From Magnetovibrio sp. (GTDB lineage: Bacteria; Pseudomonadota; Alphaproteobacteria; Rhodospirillales; Casp-alpha2): a DNA stretch of 64,000 bases. Positions 47,592 to 56,869 of this stretch are shown piece by piece. Both the position numbers and the translations under genes were made by a program. Numbering within the stretch: position 1 is the first letter of the stretch; each line of letters starts with the position of its first letter. The stretch spans positions 1 to 64,000 of the forward strand of contig PBKU01000050.1 of assembly GCA_002722175.1 (NCBI GenBank), in the 5' to 3' direction. Below the pieces are notes generated by a model, which worked only from the letters and a program-made list of their open reading frames with translations, was not told the DNA's origin and ran no database searches.

Positions 47592-49079
47592 TTAGCGCAT
47601 GATAAATGGATTTTGGGTAGCGCCTCCTGTGGATACCCAAACAGTTTTAGATTGGAGATATTCGTGGATAGCGTTTTGCCCATTTTCTTTTCCGAGACCG
47701 GATTTTTTATAACCTCCAAAAGGGGCCATATAGCTGACTGCTCGATAGGTGTTAACCCATACAGTTCCTGAACGGATTTGTCTTGGTATATTGATTGATC
47801 TTGCTACTGACCCTGTCCAAACGCCAGCACCCAGTCCGTACGCGTTGTCATTAGCTATTTCTACAGCTTCATCATCATCATCAAAAGGAATCACCGAAAG
47901 TACTGGGCCAAAAATTTCTTCTTGCGCAATTTTCATTTGATTATTTACTCCTGTAAAGATAGTTGGTTCAACAAACCAGCCGGTACCGCACTCGGGTCTA
48001 GTTGCACGGACTCCTCCTAGAAGACAGTCGGCGCCCTCGTTTTTTCCCACCTCCATATATTCGATAATTTTTTTCATTTGTGGTAAAGTCGTGACAGGTC
48101 CGACTTGGGTGTCGTTTGACATTGGGTCGCCCATCCGAGCCGATTTAGCAAGTTTTATTAATTTTTCGACAAATTCATCGTGAATTGAACGTTGGAGTAA
48201 TAGTCTGGAGCCTGCGATACAGGTCTGCCCTGTAGCTGCAAAGATTGCAGAAATAGCTCCGTTGATGGCATTCTCAATATTGCAGTCATCAAAAACGATG
48301 TTAGGTGACTTTCCGCCGAGTTCAAGACTAACCCGTTTTAAGCCTCTAGCGGCTTTTTGATAGATATTGATTCCAGTTTCTGAACCACCGGTAAATGCAA
48401 TTTTAGCAATATCAGGGTGTGTAACAAGAGCTTCACCTGCTTCTGACCCAAAACCAGCAACCACATTTACGACACCAGGAGGAAACCCGGCTTGGTGAAC
48501 CAATTTTACAAATTCAAATGATGAGGCAGAGGTGAATTCGGATGGTTTTATTACGGTTGTATTTCCTGCAGCCAATGCAGGCGCCAACTTCCAGGTAAGA
48601 AGCAAAAGTGGGGAATTCCAAGCGGTAATCATACCAATAACCCCAAGGGGTTCATGTAAAGTGTATGCAAAATGTTCAGGCTTGTCTATAGGAAGAACGC
48701 TGCCTTCAATTTTATCGGCAAGGCCGCCAAAGTAGTAATACCATTGGGGAAGGTAATTTATTTGCATACGCATTTCAGCAATTAATTTTCCATTCTCTTG
48801 AACTTCTAATTTAGCTAGCCTTTCAGAATTCTCTGCTACAAGGTCGCCAAGTTTTCTTAGTAATTTCCCGCGTTCTGTTGGGGTAAGCTTCGGCCAGTCA
48901 CCTTCAAGAAAAGCTTTTTTTGCGGTTTGAACTGCATGGTTAATATCCTCAGCTGTCCCCCGTCCCACCATTGCCCATGGCTTTCCGCTAAACGGATTAT
49001 AACTTTCAAAATATTCACCAGATGCAGGCGGTATAGTTTTTCCAGATATAGTGAAATCAAGTTTTTCTAACTTTTGCAT
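47592..49079 (-). CDS. NAD(P)-dependent aldehyde dehydrogenase
   Basis: 495 residues, class of classical non-acylating ALDHs. Catalytic Cys in ATGQTCIAGSR, general base Glu in LELGGKSPNIVF, the NAD-binding FTGGSETG and the EEIFGPVLSV motif are all present. It lies 50 nt downstream of the ComE-like subunit on the same strand, so it probably oxidises the aldehyde that decarboxylase makes. If that aldehyde is sulfoacetaldehyde, the product is sulfoacetate (a SafD-type role); this is inference from neighbours. The substrate cannot be read from the sequence. AAGGAAA precedes the start. Confidence 0.85.
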   Translation of the reverse strand: MQKLEKLDFTISGKTIPPASGEYFESYNPFSGKPWAMVGRGTAEDINHAVQTAKKAFLEGDWPKLTPTERGKLLRKLGDLVAENSERLAKLEVQENGKLIAEMRMQINYLPQWYYYFGGLADKIEGSVLPIDKPEHFAYTLHEPLGVIGMITAWNSPLLLLTWKLAPALAAGNTTVIKPSEFTSASSFEFVKLVHQAGFPPGVVNVVAGFGSEAGEALVTHPDIAKIAFTGGSETGINIYQKAARGLKRVSLELGGKSPNIVFDDCNIENAINGAISAIFAATGQTCIAGSRLLLQRSIHDEFVEKLIKLAKSARMGDPMSNDTQVGPVTTLPQMKKIIEYMEVGKNEGADCLLGGVRATRPECGTGWFVEPTIFTGVNNQMKIAQEEIFGPVLSVIPFDDDDEAVEIANDNAYGLGAGVWTGSVARSINIPRQIRSGTVWVNTYRAVSYMAPFGGYKKSGLGKENGQNAIHEYLQSKTVWVSTGGATQNPFIMR

Positions 49080-49129
49080 CTGTATTTCCTTCTTAGTAGT
49101 TTTTAGATAATTGGTTTCAGCTTTCTTGC

Positions 49130-49723
49130 TTAAAGCAACGCAGCTTGAAAACGATTTTTTAACTTAACACCATCCTTAGGAGGAAGTACAAAGGGCAAGC
49201 TTTCAGCTTTTACCTTTATCACTCTTAATAGGGGGCCAGGGCCCCTAACAATTTCGGGAATCTGTTCATGTAATTGTCGATTTGTAGAGATGGACCCTGC
49301 ATTGTTAATGCCTAAGCCTTTGGCTGTTAAAGCGAGGTCACATTTATAGGAGGTAGCTGTTTTTTGCATGCCTGTTTCGCCATAGTGACCATTATCAAAA
49401 ATACAAATTGATAAGTTCTTCGGTTTGATAATTCCGACTGTTGCAAGAGCCCCTATTCCCATCAGCATCTCGCCATCCCCGGTTATCACAACTACATGCC
49501 GGTCTTTTTTTGAAATAGCTATACCTAGTCCGATCGGTGTTGCACTTCCCATTGCACCCCAGAGGGGGAACGTCAGGTCACGATCTTTAGTCGCTGCAAA
49601 ATCCCAAGTGGTAGACCCTAATCCTGTCACAAGAAGAATATCACTTCGGGCTGCTAAAATTTTTTTTGCCACTAATCTGCGGTTTAACAGGAATACCTTA
49701 TTTTTGGTATTTTGGTTAACCAT
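49130..49723 (-). CDS. ThDP-binding beta subunit of a sulfopyruvate-decarboxylase-type enzyme (ComE-like)
   Basis: 197 residues, the C-terminal (pyrophosphate-binding) half of a two-piece ThDP decarboxylase. The ThDP-Mg motif starts at GDGEMLMGIGAL and ends in IFDNGHYGETGMQ. With the ComD-like subunit it should decarboxylate a short 2-oxo acid with a strongly acidic head group: sulfopyruvate to sulfoacetaldehyde, or phosphonopyruvate to phosphonoacetaldehyde. Sequence motifs do not separate these. It is 6 nt after the alpha subunit and before an aldehyde dehydrogenase. No coenzyme M or phosphonate genes are near. Confidence 0.75.
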   Translation of the reverse strand: MVNQNTKNKVFLLNRRLVAKKILAARSDILLVTGLGSTTWDFAATKDRDLTFPLWGAMGSATPIGLGIAISKKDRHVVVITGDGEMLMGIGALATVGIIKPKNLSICIFDNGHYGETGMQKTATSYKCDLALTAKGLGINNAGSISTNRQLHEQIPEIVRGPGPLLRVIKVKAESLPFVLPPKDGVKLKNRFQAALL

Positions 49724-49729
49724 CGTTAT

Positions 49730-50242
49730 CTATTCTCCAAATGTTTTTCTCGGCGTGAGCCTTTGATGTAGCAATAAAGCAGCAGCCGTATCAGAAGTGA
49801 AAGCTTGATGTAACATTTCCTCACTCTTTGCTCCAACCTTCGTTGCATGTGAAACAGTATTTACAGAAAAGCCCATTGTTTTTAATAATTTACCAGCATT
49901 TTTCCCCATAGGCCTTTGCCAAGGGTTAAATTCATTCCATTGGCCCCGCATTGTGACAAAGCAGGCAAAAGGAAACTTACATTCAGTTATTAAAGAAAAC
50001 ATATTAATGCAATTCCCTACGCCTGACGATTGCATTAACATGGCTCCACGTTGCCCACCTAACCAAGCTCCAGCAAGCACCGCGACCCCTTCCTCTTCGG
50101 TAGTGACGGGTATAGAAACAATCGCTGAATCACTCTCACATGCGCTAATTAACCACTTATGGCCAGCATCTGGTACATAAGCTATTTGGAGCACGTTAGC
50201 ACGTTTCAAAGCGCAAAAAATGTCTTTTGCCCAGTTTTTCAT
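49730..50242 (-). CDS. Alpha subunit of a sulfopyruvate-decarboxylase-type enzyme (ComD-like)
   Basis: 170 residues, the N-terminal (pyrimidine-binding) half of a split ThDP decarboxylase. The glutamate that activates ThDP is in VTTEEEGVAVLAGAWLGG; MQSSGVGNCIN and MRGQWNEFNPWQRPMG follow, the latter being typical of ComD/phosphonopyruvate-decarboxylase N-terminal halves. It forms an operon with the ComE-like subunit and an ALDH. The operon runs leftward from about 50.24 kb. The promoter must lie in the 461-nt gap shared with the Ggt-family gene. Confidence 0.75.
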   Translation of the reverse strand: MKNWAKDIFCALKRANVLQIAYVPDAGHKWLISACESDSAIVSIPVTTEEEGVAVLAGAWLGGQRGAMLMQSSGVGNCINMFSLITECKFPFACFVTMRGQWNEFNPWQRPMGKNAGKLLKTMGFSVNTVSHATKVGAKSEEMLHQAFTSDTAAALLLHQRLTPRKTFGE

Positions 50243-50703
50243 TTAGCTATCCTATTGGTCTTGTTGGTCCAGGGGACCCATGCAAGACTTACTTTCTATT
50301 ATTTTAATTCTTCCACAAAACTTGTGCATCAATATTCAAGGCTATGTTTAAGATTTGATGTAGCGATATTTAGAAAAAACAATGGAGTAGAGAAGGAAGA
50401 ACAAGTAACTAGTAGAACAAGGAAAGGGTCTGCTTCTTTTTTGCTCTGAAATTGAAAAGAGAACTACGGGTGAGTTAATGGTGTTAAATAAGAGAAAGAA
50501 CATTGGTGTATTACTTTAGTTTTAAATTTTAGTAATTAGAAAAATCTGATACATGTTTAGTTGTCCAATCGTGTGGAGAGCTGTTTCATTCCCGTTAATC
50601 GAATTTCACAGTTTGTGCCTGTATACTTTATATCAACCATCGCTGTGTCAAGAAATCGTAGCAAGGCTAGTCGAAAAGCCAATTAGATAAGAGGAGTTAG
50701 TGC
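50243..50703. other. 461-nt divergent intergenic region
   Basis: AT-rich gap between the leftward comDE-ALDH operon and the rightward gamma-glutamyltransferase-family gene. I find no RNA gene, no credible small gene with a ribosome-binding site and no strong inverted repeat. It presumably holds the two promoters. Confidence 0.6.
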
Positions 50704-52299
50704 ATGCGAAATATGGAATTGCCATGTCGATCTCCGGTCCATGCACCATCTGGGATGGTTGCGACCTCAAGTAGTTTAGCGAGTCTGACAGGAATCAATA
50801 TCTTACAACGAGGTGGAAACGCAATGGACGCTGCTATCGCGGCATGTGCTGTGCAATGTGTTGTCGAGCCAGCATCGACAGGGATTGGGGGCGATTGTTT
50901 TTGCTTGTACTCTCCTTCAGGATCCCGGGAAATTATAGCGTTCAATGGATCAGGCACGGCCCCGGCTTCTGCTACAGCAGACTGGTATGCCATGCACCAG
51001 ATAAAAAAAATTGAAAGGCAATCACCCCATTCCGTTGTAATCCCTGGAGCTGTAGATGCATGGTGTCAGCTCAATAAAGACCATGGGCGCTTGCCTTTGG
51101 ATGAACTGTTAGGCCCTGCGATCCACTATGCCGAAAATGGTTACCCCATTGCTTCACGTGTAGCGCTTGACCTATTGGCACAGAAAAGCGTTGTAATGGG
51201 TGATGAGAACCTCAGACGTGTTTTTATGCCGACGGGAAGTCTCCCGAATGTTGGAGAAATGCACCATCAGCCAGAGTTGGCAGAATCCTTGAGGAAAATT
51301 GTGCGGGACGGTCGAGATGCATTTTATAGTGGGGATATAGCTGATGATATTGTCACTTATCTGCAATCTAAGGGGGGCCTTCACACTCTTGCGGACTTTC
51401 AAGGTTATTCTGGTGAATACGTAGTCCCAATTTCAACAAAATTTAGAAATTTTGAAATATTTGAATGCCCACCGAATGGGCAGGGTGTTATAGCTTTGAT
51501 GCTTATGAATATTATGAATCTTATGGATCCAGGGCATATGAGACTTAACTCTATTGAACATTACCATTTAGAGATTGAAGCTGGAAAATTAGCATATCGT
51601 GATCGTGACCTTTACATTTCGGATCCAGCATATAACGAAGTGCCTGTAAAGTCACTGCTGTCTGCAGAGTATGCAAAAGAGCTACTTACACAAATTAACC
51701 CCACTAAAGCTAATACTGAATTGCCACTAATTAATGGCTCGGCACACCCAGATACTGTTTATATTTCGGTTGTTGATGAAGAACGCAATTGTTGCAGTTT
51801 TATCAATACATTATTTGAAGGTTTTGGCAGTGGTTTAATGTCTCCAAAATCTGGTATTGTCTTAACTAATCGTGCCCAAGGATTTGTCTTGGATCCTATG
51901 CACCCAAACTGCATTGGACCTAAAAAGCGTCCTCTCCATACAATCATTCCTGGCATGGTTTCTAAGGATGGTAAGGTGGTAATGTCATTTGGTGTTATGG
52001 GCGGCCAATATCAAGCTTTTGGTCATATGAATTTTTTAACACGGTTTATCGATTATAAATTAGATATTCAAGAAGCCCAAGATAGCCCCAGGCTATTTCC
52101 AGATCCAGAAAATGGGATTGTTGAGGTTGAATCGGGAATTCCAGGTGATGTTATCGAAGGCCTAAAATTTTTGGGGCATAAAGTTGTACAAGCGACTAAA
52201 CCGATTGGTGGTTCGCAGGCTATTTGGGTGGATTGGGAGGCTGGAATTTTGACAGGGGGATCGGAGCCCAGAAAGGATGGTTGTGCAATAGGATATTAA
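50704..52299 (+). CDS. Gamma-glutamyltransferase-family Ntn hydrolase
   Basis: 531 residues. N-terminal part has the family motifs QRGGNAMDAAIA and EPASTGIGGDCF. The nucleophile threonine that becomes the N-terminus of the small subunit is in DTVYISVVDE, followed by GFGSGLMSPKSGIVLTNR and RPLHTIIPGM. There is no signal peptide, so it is a cytoplasmic member and not classical periplasmic Ggt. Members of this group act on gamma-glutamyl or cephalosporin-like amides, and many have unknown substrates. It stands between the comDE operon and an amidase. Confidence 0.8.
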   Translation: MRNMELPCRSPVHAPSGMVATSSSLASLTGINILQRGGNAMDAAIAACAVQCVVEPASTGIGGDCFCLYSPSGSREIIAFNGSGTAPASATADWYAMHQIKKIERQSPHSVVIPGAVDAWCQLNKDHGRLPLDELLGPAIHYAENGYPIASRVALDLLAQKSVVMGDENLRRVFMPTGSLPNVGEMHHQPELAESLRKIVRDGRDAFYSGDIADDIVTYLQSKGGLHTLADFQGYSGEYVVPISTKFRNFEIFECPPNGQGVIALMLMNIMNLMDPGHMRLNSIEHYHLEIEAGKLAYRDRDLYISDPAYNEVPVKSLLSAEYAKELLTQINPTKANTELPLINGSAHPDTVYISVVDEERNCCSFINTLFEGFGSGLMSPKSGIVLTNRAQGFVLDPMHPNCIGPKKRPLHTIIPGMVSKDGKVVMSFGVMGGQYQAFGHMNFLTRFIDYKLDIQEAQDSPRLFPDPENGIVEVESGIPGDVIEGLKFLGHKVVQATKPIGGSQAIWVDWEAGILTGGSEPRKDGCAIGY

Positions 52300-52399
52300 T
52301 TTCTGTTTTCATGTTTGATGCGCGATTATGGGAGAAATACAACAAAAATTTAACAAAATTAGGAAGTAACATATTATTTACCTGAATGTTCCTGCAAAA

Positions 52400-53245
52400 C
52401 TATTCCGCTGCTGCAGATAAAGATTTTTGTGCGTTAAAGGGACGATCATGTCGTAATGCTGGGATCATATTTCGGGCACGGGATACTTCGTCCAAATTGA
52501 TTTTTGCCACTACAAAGCCTTCTTCACTACCGCCATCAGCTAGTATTTCTCCCCATGGGTTCACAATTAATGAATGTCCAAATGTTTCTCCTTTGCCGTG
52601 AACTCCGGGCATGCAAGCGGAAATGACAAAGGCACCGCACTCTATTGCTCGTGCTCGATTAAGAATGTGCCAATGTGCTTCACCGGTTTTTTTTGTAAAC
52701 GCCGCTGGTATAGTTAAAAGTTCTGCACCAGCTTGGGCGAGGGTTCGGTACAAATGTGGGAAACGAATATCGTAGCAAATTGTCATACCTAGCTTTCCCC
52801 AAGGGGTAGACGCAACCGTGGTTTTGTCCCCTGGCTTCACTTGCCGAGACTCTCGATAGGAATTATTTTTTCCCAAGTCAACGTCGAACAGATGAATTTT
52901 TGGATAGCGGGCAATGATTGTTCCTGATGTATTAAGCATATAGGAACAATTGTAAAAAAGACCTTTTTCTGCTTTAATGGTTATTGACCCTAACAATATC
53001 CACTTAGACAACTCGTCTGCTAGCGACTGAAAGTGCTTAAGTGCTGGGTGACTTTTTTCGGAGTGTGGTTTTGTTATAAGGCCTTCTTTCTGTATATCCA
53101 AGCAGCTAAAAAATTCAGGCAATGTAATCAAGTCAGCACCAGCGGCAGCAGACTCCCGTACTAATTCTTCCGATCTTGAAAGGTTTTCAGTAATATTTTC
53201 TGAAGCGTCATTTTGTACGCATGCAGCATGAAATGTATTTTCCAT
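52400..53245 (-). CDS. Carbon-nitrogen hydrolase (nitrilase superfamily, NIT1/omega-amidase-like)
   Basis: 281 residues. The Glu-Lys-Cys triad is seen in LPEFFSCLD (Glu), YPKIHLFDVD (Lys) and MTICYDIRFPHLYR (Cys). The layout is of the NIT1/NIT2 group, which removes ammonia from deaminated glutathione or from 2-oxo acid amides. It is a single gene with a clear AAAGGGG ribosome-binding site, convergent with the Ggt-family gene. If both neighbours are linked, the theme is repair or recycling of glutathione-like amides. Confidence 0.85.
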   Translation of the reverse strand: MENTFHAACVQNDASENITENLSRSEELVRESAAAGADLITLPEFFSCLDIQKEGLITKPHSEKSHPALKHFQSLADELSKWILLGSITIKAEKGLFYNCSYMLNTSGTIIARYPKIHLFDVDLGKNNSYRESRQVKPGDKTTVASTPWGKLGMTICYDIRFPHLYRTLAQAGAELLTIPAAFTKKTGEAHWHILNRARAIECGAFVISACMPGVHGKGETFGHSLIVNPWGEILADGGSEEGFVVAKINLDEVSRARNMIPALRHDRPFNAQKSLSAAAE

Positions 53246-53489
53246 TCTATTCCCCTTTCTTAATCATATATTACTATAGCTTTAATTTTTAAGTATTGAA
53301 GAATAAAATTTGTATCTACCATGCAATAAAGAATATTAAAGGAATTAATAATAAATGTTATAGGAGAGTATAAGTTTTTGGCTTGGGGGTTATGTAGTAA
53401 ACTTGATGGCCTCATCAAGAGATGTCGTGCCATTCCCAAAACGTTTATTCGATAACACAAAGCTTTGTATTACGTGAACGGGCAAGAAA

Positions 53490-54266
53490 ATGATGGGGGA
53501 CAAGATGGGGTTTTTTTTGTACAAAAAAGTAGCTCTCGTGACTGGTGCATCATCTGGACTGGGACGGCACTTTGCCAAGATTTTAGCTAAAGCAGGGGCT
53601 AAAGTATGTATCTCTGCTCGTAGAAAGAACCTAATTAAAGAACTTGAAGAGGAAATCAGAGACAGCGGAGGAGAGGCTTTAGCGATAACGATGGATGTTA
53701 CAAAAAGAAAGCAAATATCTGAGGGATTGGCTAGCCTTGAGGATCATTTTGGGATACCAACAGTTTTAGTAAATAATGCCGGAGTTGTTGGGACAGGTTT
53801 GTCTTTAGATGTTGAAGAAAAAGAATGGGATAGGGTTCTTGATACAAATCTGAAGGGCGCTTGGCGTGTTGCACAAGAAGTAGCACGGAAATTATCGTCA
53901 AATAATGTGGAGGGGAGTATAATCAATATAGCATCTATTTTAGCTTTTGGGGTGTCTCCAGGAGTTGCTCCATATTCTATATCAAAAGCTGGGGTTGTAC
54001 AGATGACGAAGGTGTTGGCTCTGGAGTGGGCACGGTATGGTATACGCGTTAATGCCCTTGCTCCAGGATATATTTCAACCGATTTAAATCGCAAGTGGCT
54101 TGCAAGCAGGCAGGGGAAAGCAATGATTAAATCTTTGCCGCAAAGACGCTGCGGTAAGCTTGGTGATCTGAGTGGACCATTGCTGTTATTAGCATCAGAA
54201 CAGTCTAGTTACATAACCGGGGTGACTATTCCAGTAGATGGGGGTCACCTCATAAAGGGACTTTGA
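53490..54266 (+). CDS. Short-chain dehydrogenase/reductase
   Basis: 258 residues. TGASSGLGRH (cofactor loop), NNAGVVG, and the active-site Ser-Tyr-Lys (Tyr/Lys in YSISKAG) are all present; the end GVTIPVDGGHLI is typical of the classical FabG-like subgroup. ATGs at 53490, 53493 and 53505 are all possible starts; 53505 has a GGGGGA close by. It leads a run of SGNH hydrolase, ACAD, APH kinase and DUF6285, where in the levulinate pathway an SDR (LvaD) reduces the 4-oxoacyl-CoA. That role is inferred. Confidence 0.85.
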   Translation: MMGDKMGFFLYKKVALVTGASSGLGRHFAKILAKAGAKVCISARRKNLIKELEEEIRDSGGEALAITMDVTKRKQISEGLASLEDHFGIPTVLVNNAGVVGTGLSLDVEEKEWDRVLDTNLKGAWRVAQEVARKLSSNNVEGSIINIASILAFGVSPGVAPYSISKAGVVQMTKVLALEWARYGIRVNALAPGYISTDLNRKWLASRQGKAMIKSLPQRRCGKLGDLSGPLLLLASEQSSYITGVTIPVDGGHLIKGL

Positions 54267-54318
54267 TTTGCGTGAGGTTGTAGTGATACGGATATTGTTT
54301 TAATTTTTTTCATTAAAC

Positions 54319-55656
54319 ATGACATATTTTAGTAATCACCAAAAAAAAATATCAGCATTATTTATTGCTTTAAGTATTCTATCTACAATTGGATTGTGCG
54401 AGGTGCTATTAGTTATCTTTAGCCCTGTTGCAATGGTAACTTCAGGATACAAATTAACTGAAAATGGGCAAAAATATGGTTGGGGATTTGATCCTTTCCA
54501 ACTTGTGCGCGTAGTCAATCCTGATACTGGCGTTAGTTACCAGGACCGAGTAAATGCCCAAGGTTGGCGTGATGTTGAGCACAATATCATAAATACCAAT
54601 AAGAGTTTCCGGATCCTTGTTCTGGGGGATTCAAATACTTATGGTTATATTGTTCCTCGAGACGCACTCTACACCCGGGTCCTAGAAAAAAAACTAAATG
54701 AACTTGGTTACAATGTAGAGATTATATCAATGGGTTATTCCGGTTGGGGTACGGACCAACAGCTCGAGGCCTTGAAGAAGGAAGGGTTAAGATACCGACC
54801 AGATCTAGTAATCTTTCAAATCACTTCGAATGACCTTGATGACAATTTTTTTTGGCGGAAAAAGGGTAAGTTTGGAACACGGAAGCCATTTTATTATAAA
54901 CTTAATGACCGTGGTGAGGTGGTTAGGCATACTAACAAGCGTTTTTTTAATCATCTAAGCAAAGTCAGCCGAAACTACATTATCTCTCGCTCCCAAATAT
55001 TGATGCGAGCTGAATTAATCAAAGAAAAATTAAGGGTAGCTTTGTGTGACCCATTTGCTTTTGGGCCAGCTCAGGTACAACAATTTTATCTAGAAACCGG
55101 GGAATCTTTGCCGCTAGATTTTATCGCTTCTTCCCGTAGGAGAGGGAAGTGCGGTTTTACTTTGGATCAACTGGACCATCTCCTAGACAAGTCAGGACTA
55201 CAGAGTAAACGAAAATTAATTGTCAATATAGCTTCGTGGCCTCGCTTTGATGAAATTATTTCCAAGACTAGATATCAAATGGAGGATATGGATTATAATA
55301 ATGAGAAATGGGACTTGCTTTTTGCTCTTATCGGCCAAGCTTCAGCTTTGGTCCAGCAATCAGGGGGTAAGCTTGCACTTATCTCTGACCAAGAGGAAGG
55401 CCATTATAATTGGTTGCGGTATTGGCACCGAATCAGCGGGGATCCAATAACAAAAAAGCGTTATTATATGCATGTTGATCATCTTCGAGAGTTTGCTCAG
55501 GCTAACAACATTGGTTTTGTCGAGAGCAGACGCAAAATTCAGCGTGCACTTCGTGACCCTCATCCGGATATAATAGGGAATATCGCGATGGCGGAAAATA
55601 TTCTTGAATTTGTTCTTTCTAATTTTTCAGAAAGGCTTGGTCAAAAAATGTTGTAA
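54319..55656 (+). CDS. SGNH/GDSL-type hydrolase, membrane-anchored
   Basis: 445 residues. An N-terminal hydrophobic helix (residues about 10-35) suggests an anchor with the catalytic domain outside the cytoplasm. Block I is VLGDSNTYG with the nucleophile Ser, block III-like ITSNDLDDN, and the C-terminal DPHPDIIG supplies the Asp-His pair. Substrate unknown; esterases or acyl-transfer enzymes on envelope glycans have this layout. The stop is 13 nt before the ACAD start, so they are probably cotranscribed. Confidence 0.75.
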   Translation: MTYFSNHQKKISALFIALSILSTIGLCEVLLVIFSPVAMVTSGYKLTENGQKYGWGFDPFQLVRVVNPDTGVSYQDRVNAQGWRDVEHNIINTNKSFRILVLGDSNTYGYIVPRDALYTRVLEKKLNELGYNVEIISMGYSGWGTDQQLEALKKEGLRYRPDLVIFQITSNDLDDNFFWRKKGKFGTRKPFYYKLNDRGEVVRHTNKRFFNHLSKVSRNYIISRSQILMRAELIKEKLRVALCDPFAFGPAQVQQFYLETGESLPLDFIASSRRRGKCGFTLDQLDHLLDKSGLQSKRKLIVNIASWPRFDEIISKTRYQMEDMDYNNEKWDLLFALIGQASALVQQSGGKLALISDQEEGHYNWLRYWHRISGDPITKKRYYMHVDHLREFAQANNIGFVESRRKIQRALRDPHPDIIGNIAMAENILEFVLSNFSERLGQKML

Positions 55657-55669
55657 AGGATTAGAATTA

Positions 55670-56869
55670 ATGGATTTTAAACTGGATCCCGAAATTGAAA
55701 AACTTCGATTAAATATACGAAAATTCGTTGCCGACAGAATTTTGCCTGTCGAAACTGATTCCAACAATTTTGATTCTTATGAAAATATTCGTGAGGATTT
55801 GTTGGAAGAACTGCGTCAAGAAGCTCGGTCAAGAGGGCTTTGGGCGATATCAATGCCAGTTGAACGGGGGGGGTCTGGGATAGGCCATGTTGGAATGGCG
55901 GCCTGCTATGAAGAAATGAACCGTTCAATTTTTGGCCCAGTAGTATTTAATGCAGCAGCTCCAGATGACGGGAATATGTATCTCCTCAATAAAGTTGCAA
56001 CATCCCTCCAAAAAGAAAAATGGCTCCAGCCAATTGTTGATGGAAAAGTGCGCTCATCAATTGTGATGACTGAGCCGGCTCCAGGTGGAGGATCTGACCC
56101 TTCTGGAATGATGATGACGCGTGCTGAAAAAAAGGGAGATAAATGGGTTGTCTATGGCCGGAAGTGGTTTATTACAGGAGCTAGTGTTGCTAGCCACTTT
56201 ATATTGTTAGCTCGTACTTCTGATGAATCTCGACAAAACTTAACAGCCTTTTTGTTCCACAAGGATGACCCTGGTTGGGAGATAGTGCGTCGTATTCCAA
56301 TAATGGGCCCAGAAGAGCACGGTGGACACTGTGAACTGGCTTTTGATGGTTTAGAAATTCCTGATGAAAATCGATTAATGGAAGTTGGCGAGGGTATGAA
56401 GTGTGTGCAAATTAGACTGGGGACCGCTCGCCTTACCCATTGCATGCGATGGCTTGGGCTTGCGAAAAGGGCCCTTGAAATTGCTTGTGAATATGTCGAG
56501 GAAAGGGATGCTTTTGGATCTAAGTTGGCGGAAAGGGAAAGTATACAGATTTGTTTGGGGAATGCAGCAACTTCGATCCATACTGGTCGACTGCTTACGA
56601 TGTATGCGGCATGGCAATTAGACCAAGGCAGGCGAGCGCGAAAGGCTGTTTCTATTGCAAAAACCCATGTGGCTGATGCTCTCCACCAAGTGATCGATAC
56701 TGCGATACAACTGTGTGGTGCAAAAGGTTATTCAAAGGATATTCCGTTAGAGTGGATGTATCGCTATGCGCGTCAGGCGAGATTAGTTGATGGAGCTTCC
56801 GAAGTTCACATGATGATTCTTGCTAAGAGCTTTCGAAAAGAGGGGTCCAATTTTTGGCAATGGAATTGA
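55670..56869 (+). CDS. Acyl-CoA dehydrogenase, ACAD10/11-like (LvaC-like)
   Basis: 399 residues from the ATG at 55670, which follows AAGGAT. A longer reading would overlap the previous gene. Standard FAD/substrate motifs TEPAPGGGSDPSGM and KWFITGA are present. The C-terminal motif is RQARLVDGASEVH, where ordinary ACADs have an RIYEGTSE-like catalytic Glu; this DG..EVH form is found in ACAD10/11 and LvaC. With the kinase and DUF6285 next door it fits conversion of a phosphorylated 4-hydroxyacyl-CoA to a 3-hydroxyacyl-CoA. The end overlaps the next gene by 10 nt. Confidence 0.82.
   Translation: MDFKLDPEIEKLRLNIRKFVADRILPVETDSNNFDSYENIREDLLEELRQEARSRGLWAISMPVERGGSGIGHVGMAACYEEMNRSIFGPVVFNAAAPDDGNMYLLNKVATSLQKEKWLQPIVDGKVRSSIVMTEPAPGGGSDPSGMMMTRAEKKGDKWVVYGRKWFITGASVASHFILLARTSDESRQNLTAFLFHKDDPGWEIVRRIPIMGPEEHGGHCELAFDGLEIPDENRLMEVGEGMKCVQIRLGTARLTHCMRWLGLAKRALEIACEYVEERDAFGSKLAERESIQICLGNAATSIHTGRLLTMYAAWQLDQGRRARKAVSIAKTHVADALHQVIDTAIQLCGAKGYSKDIPLEWMYRYARQARLVDGASEVHMMILAKSFRKEGSNFWQWN

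Noticed and set aside
53390-53578. Small minus-strand gene before the SDR
   Set aside because: Largely antisense to the SDR start, with no ribosome-binding site and no recognisable family.
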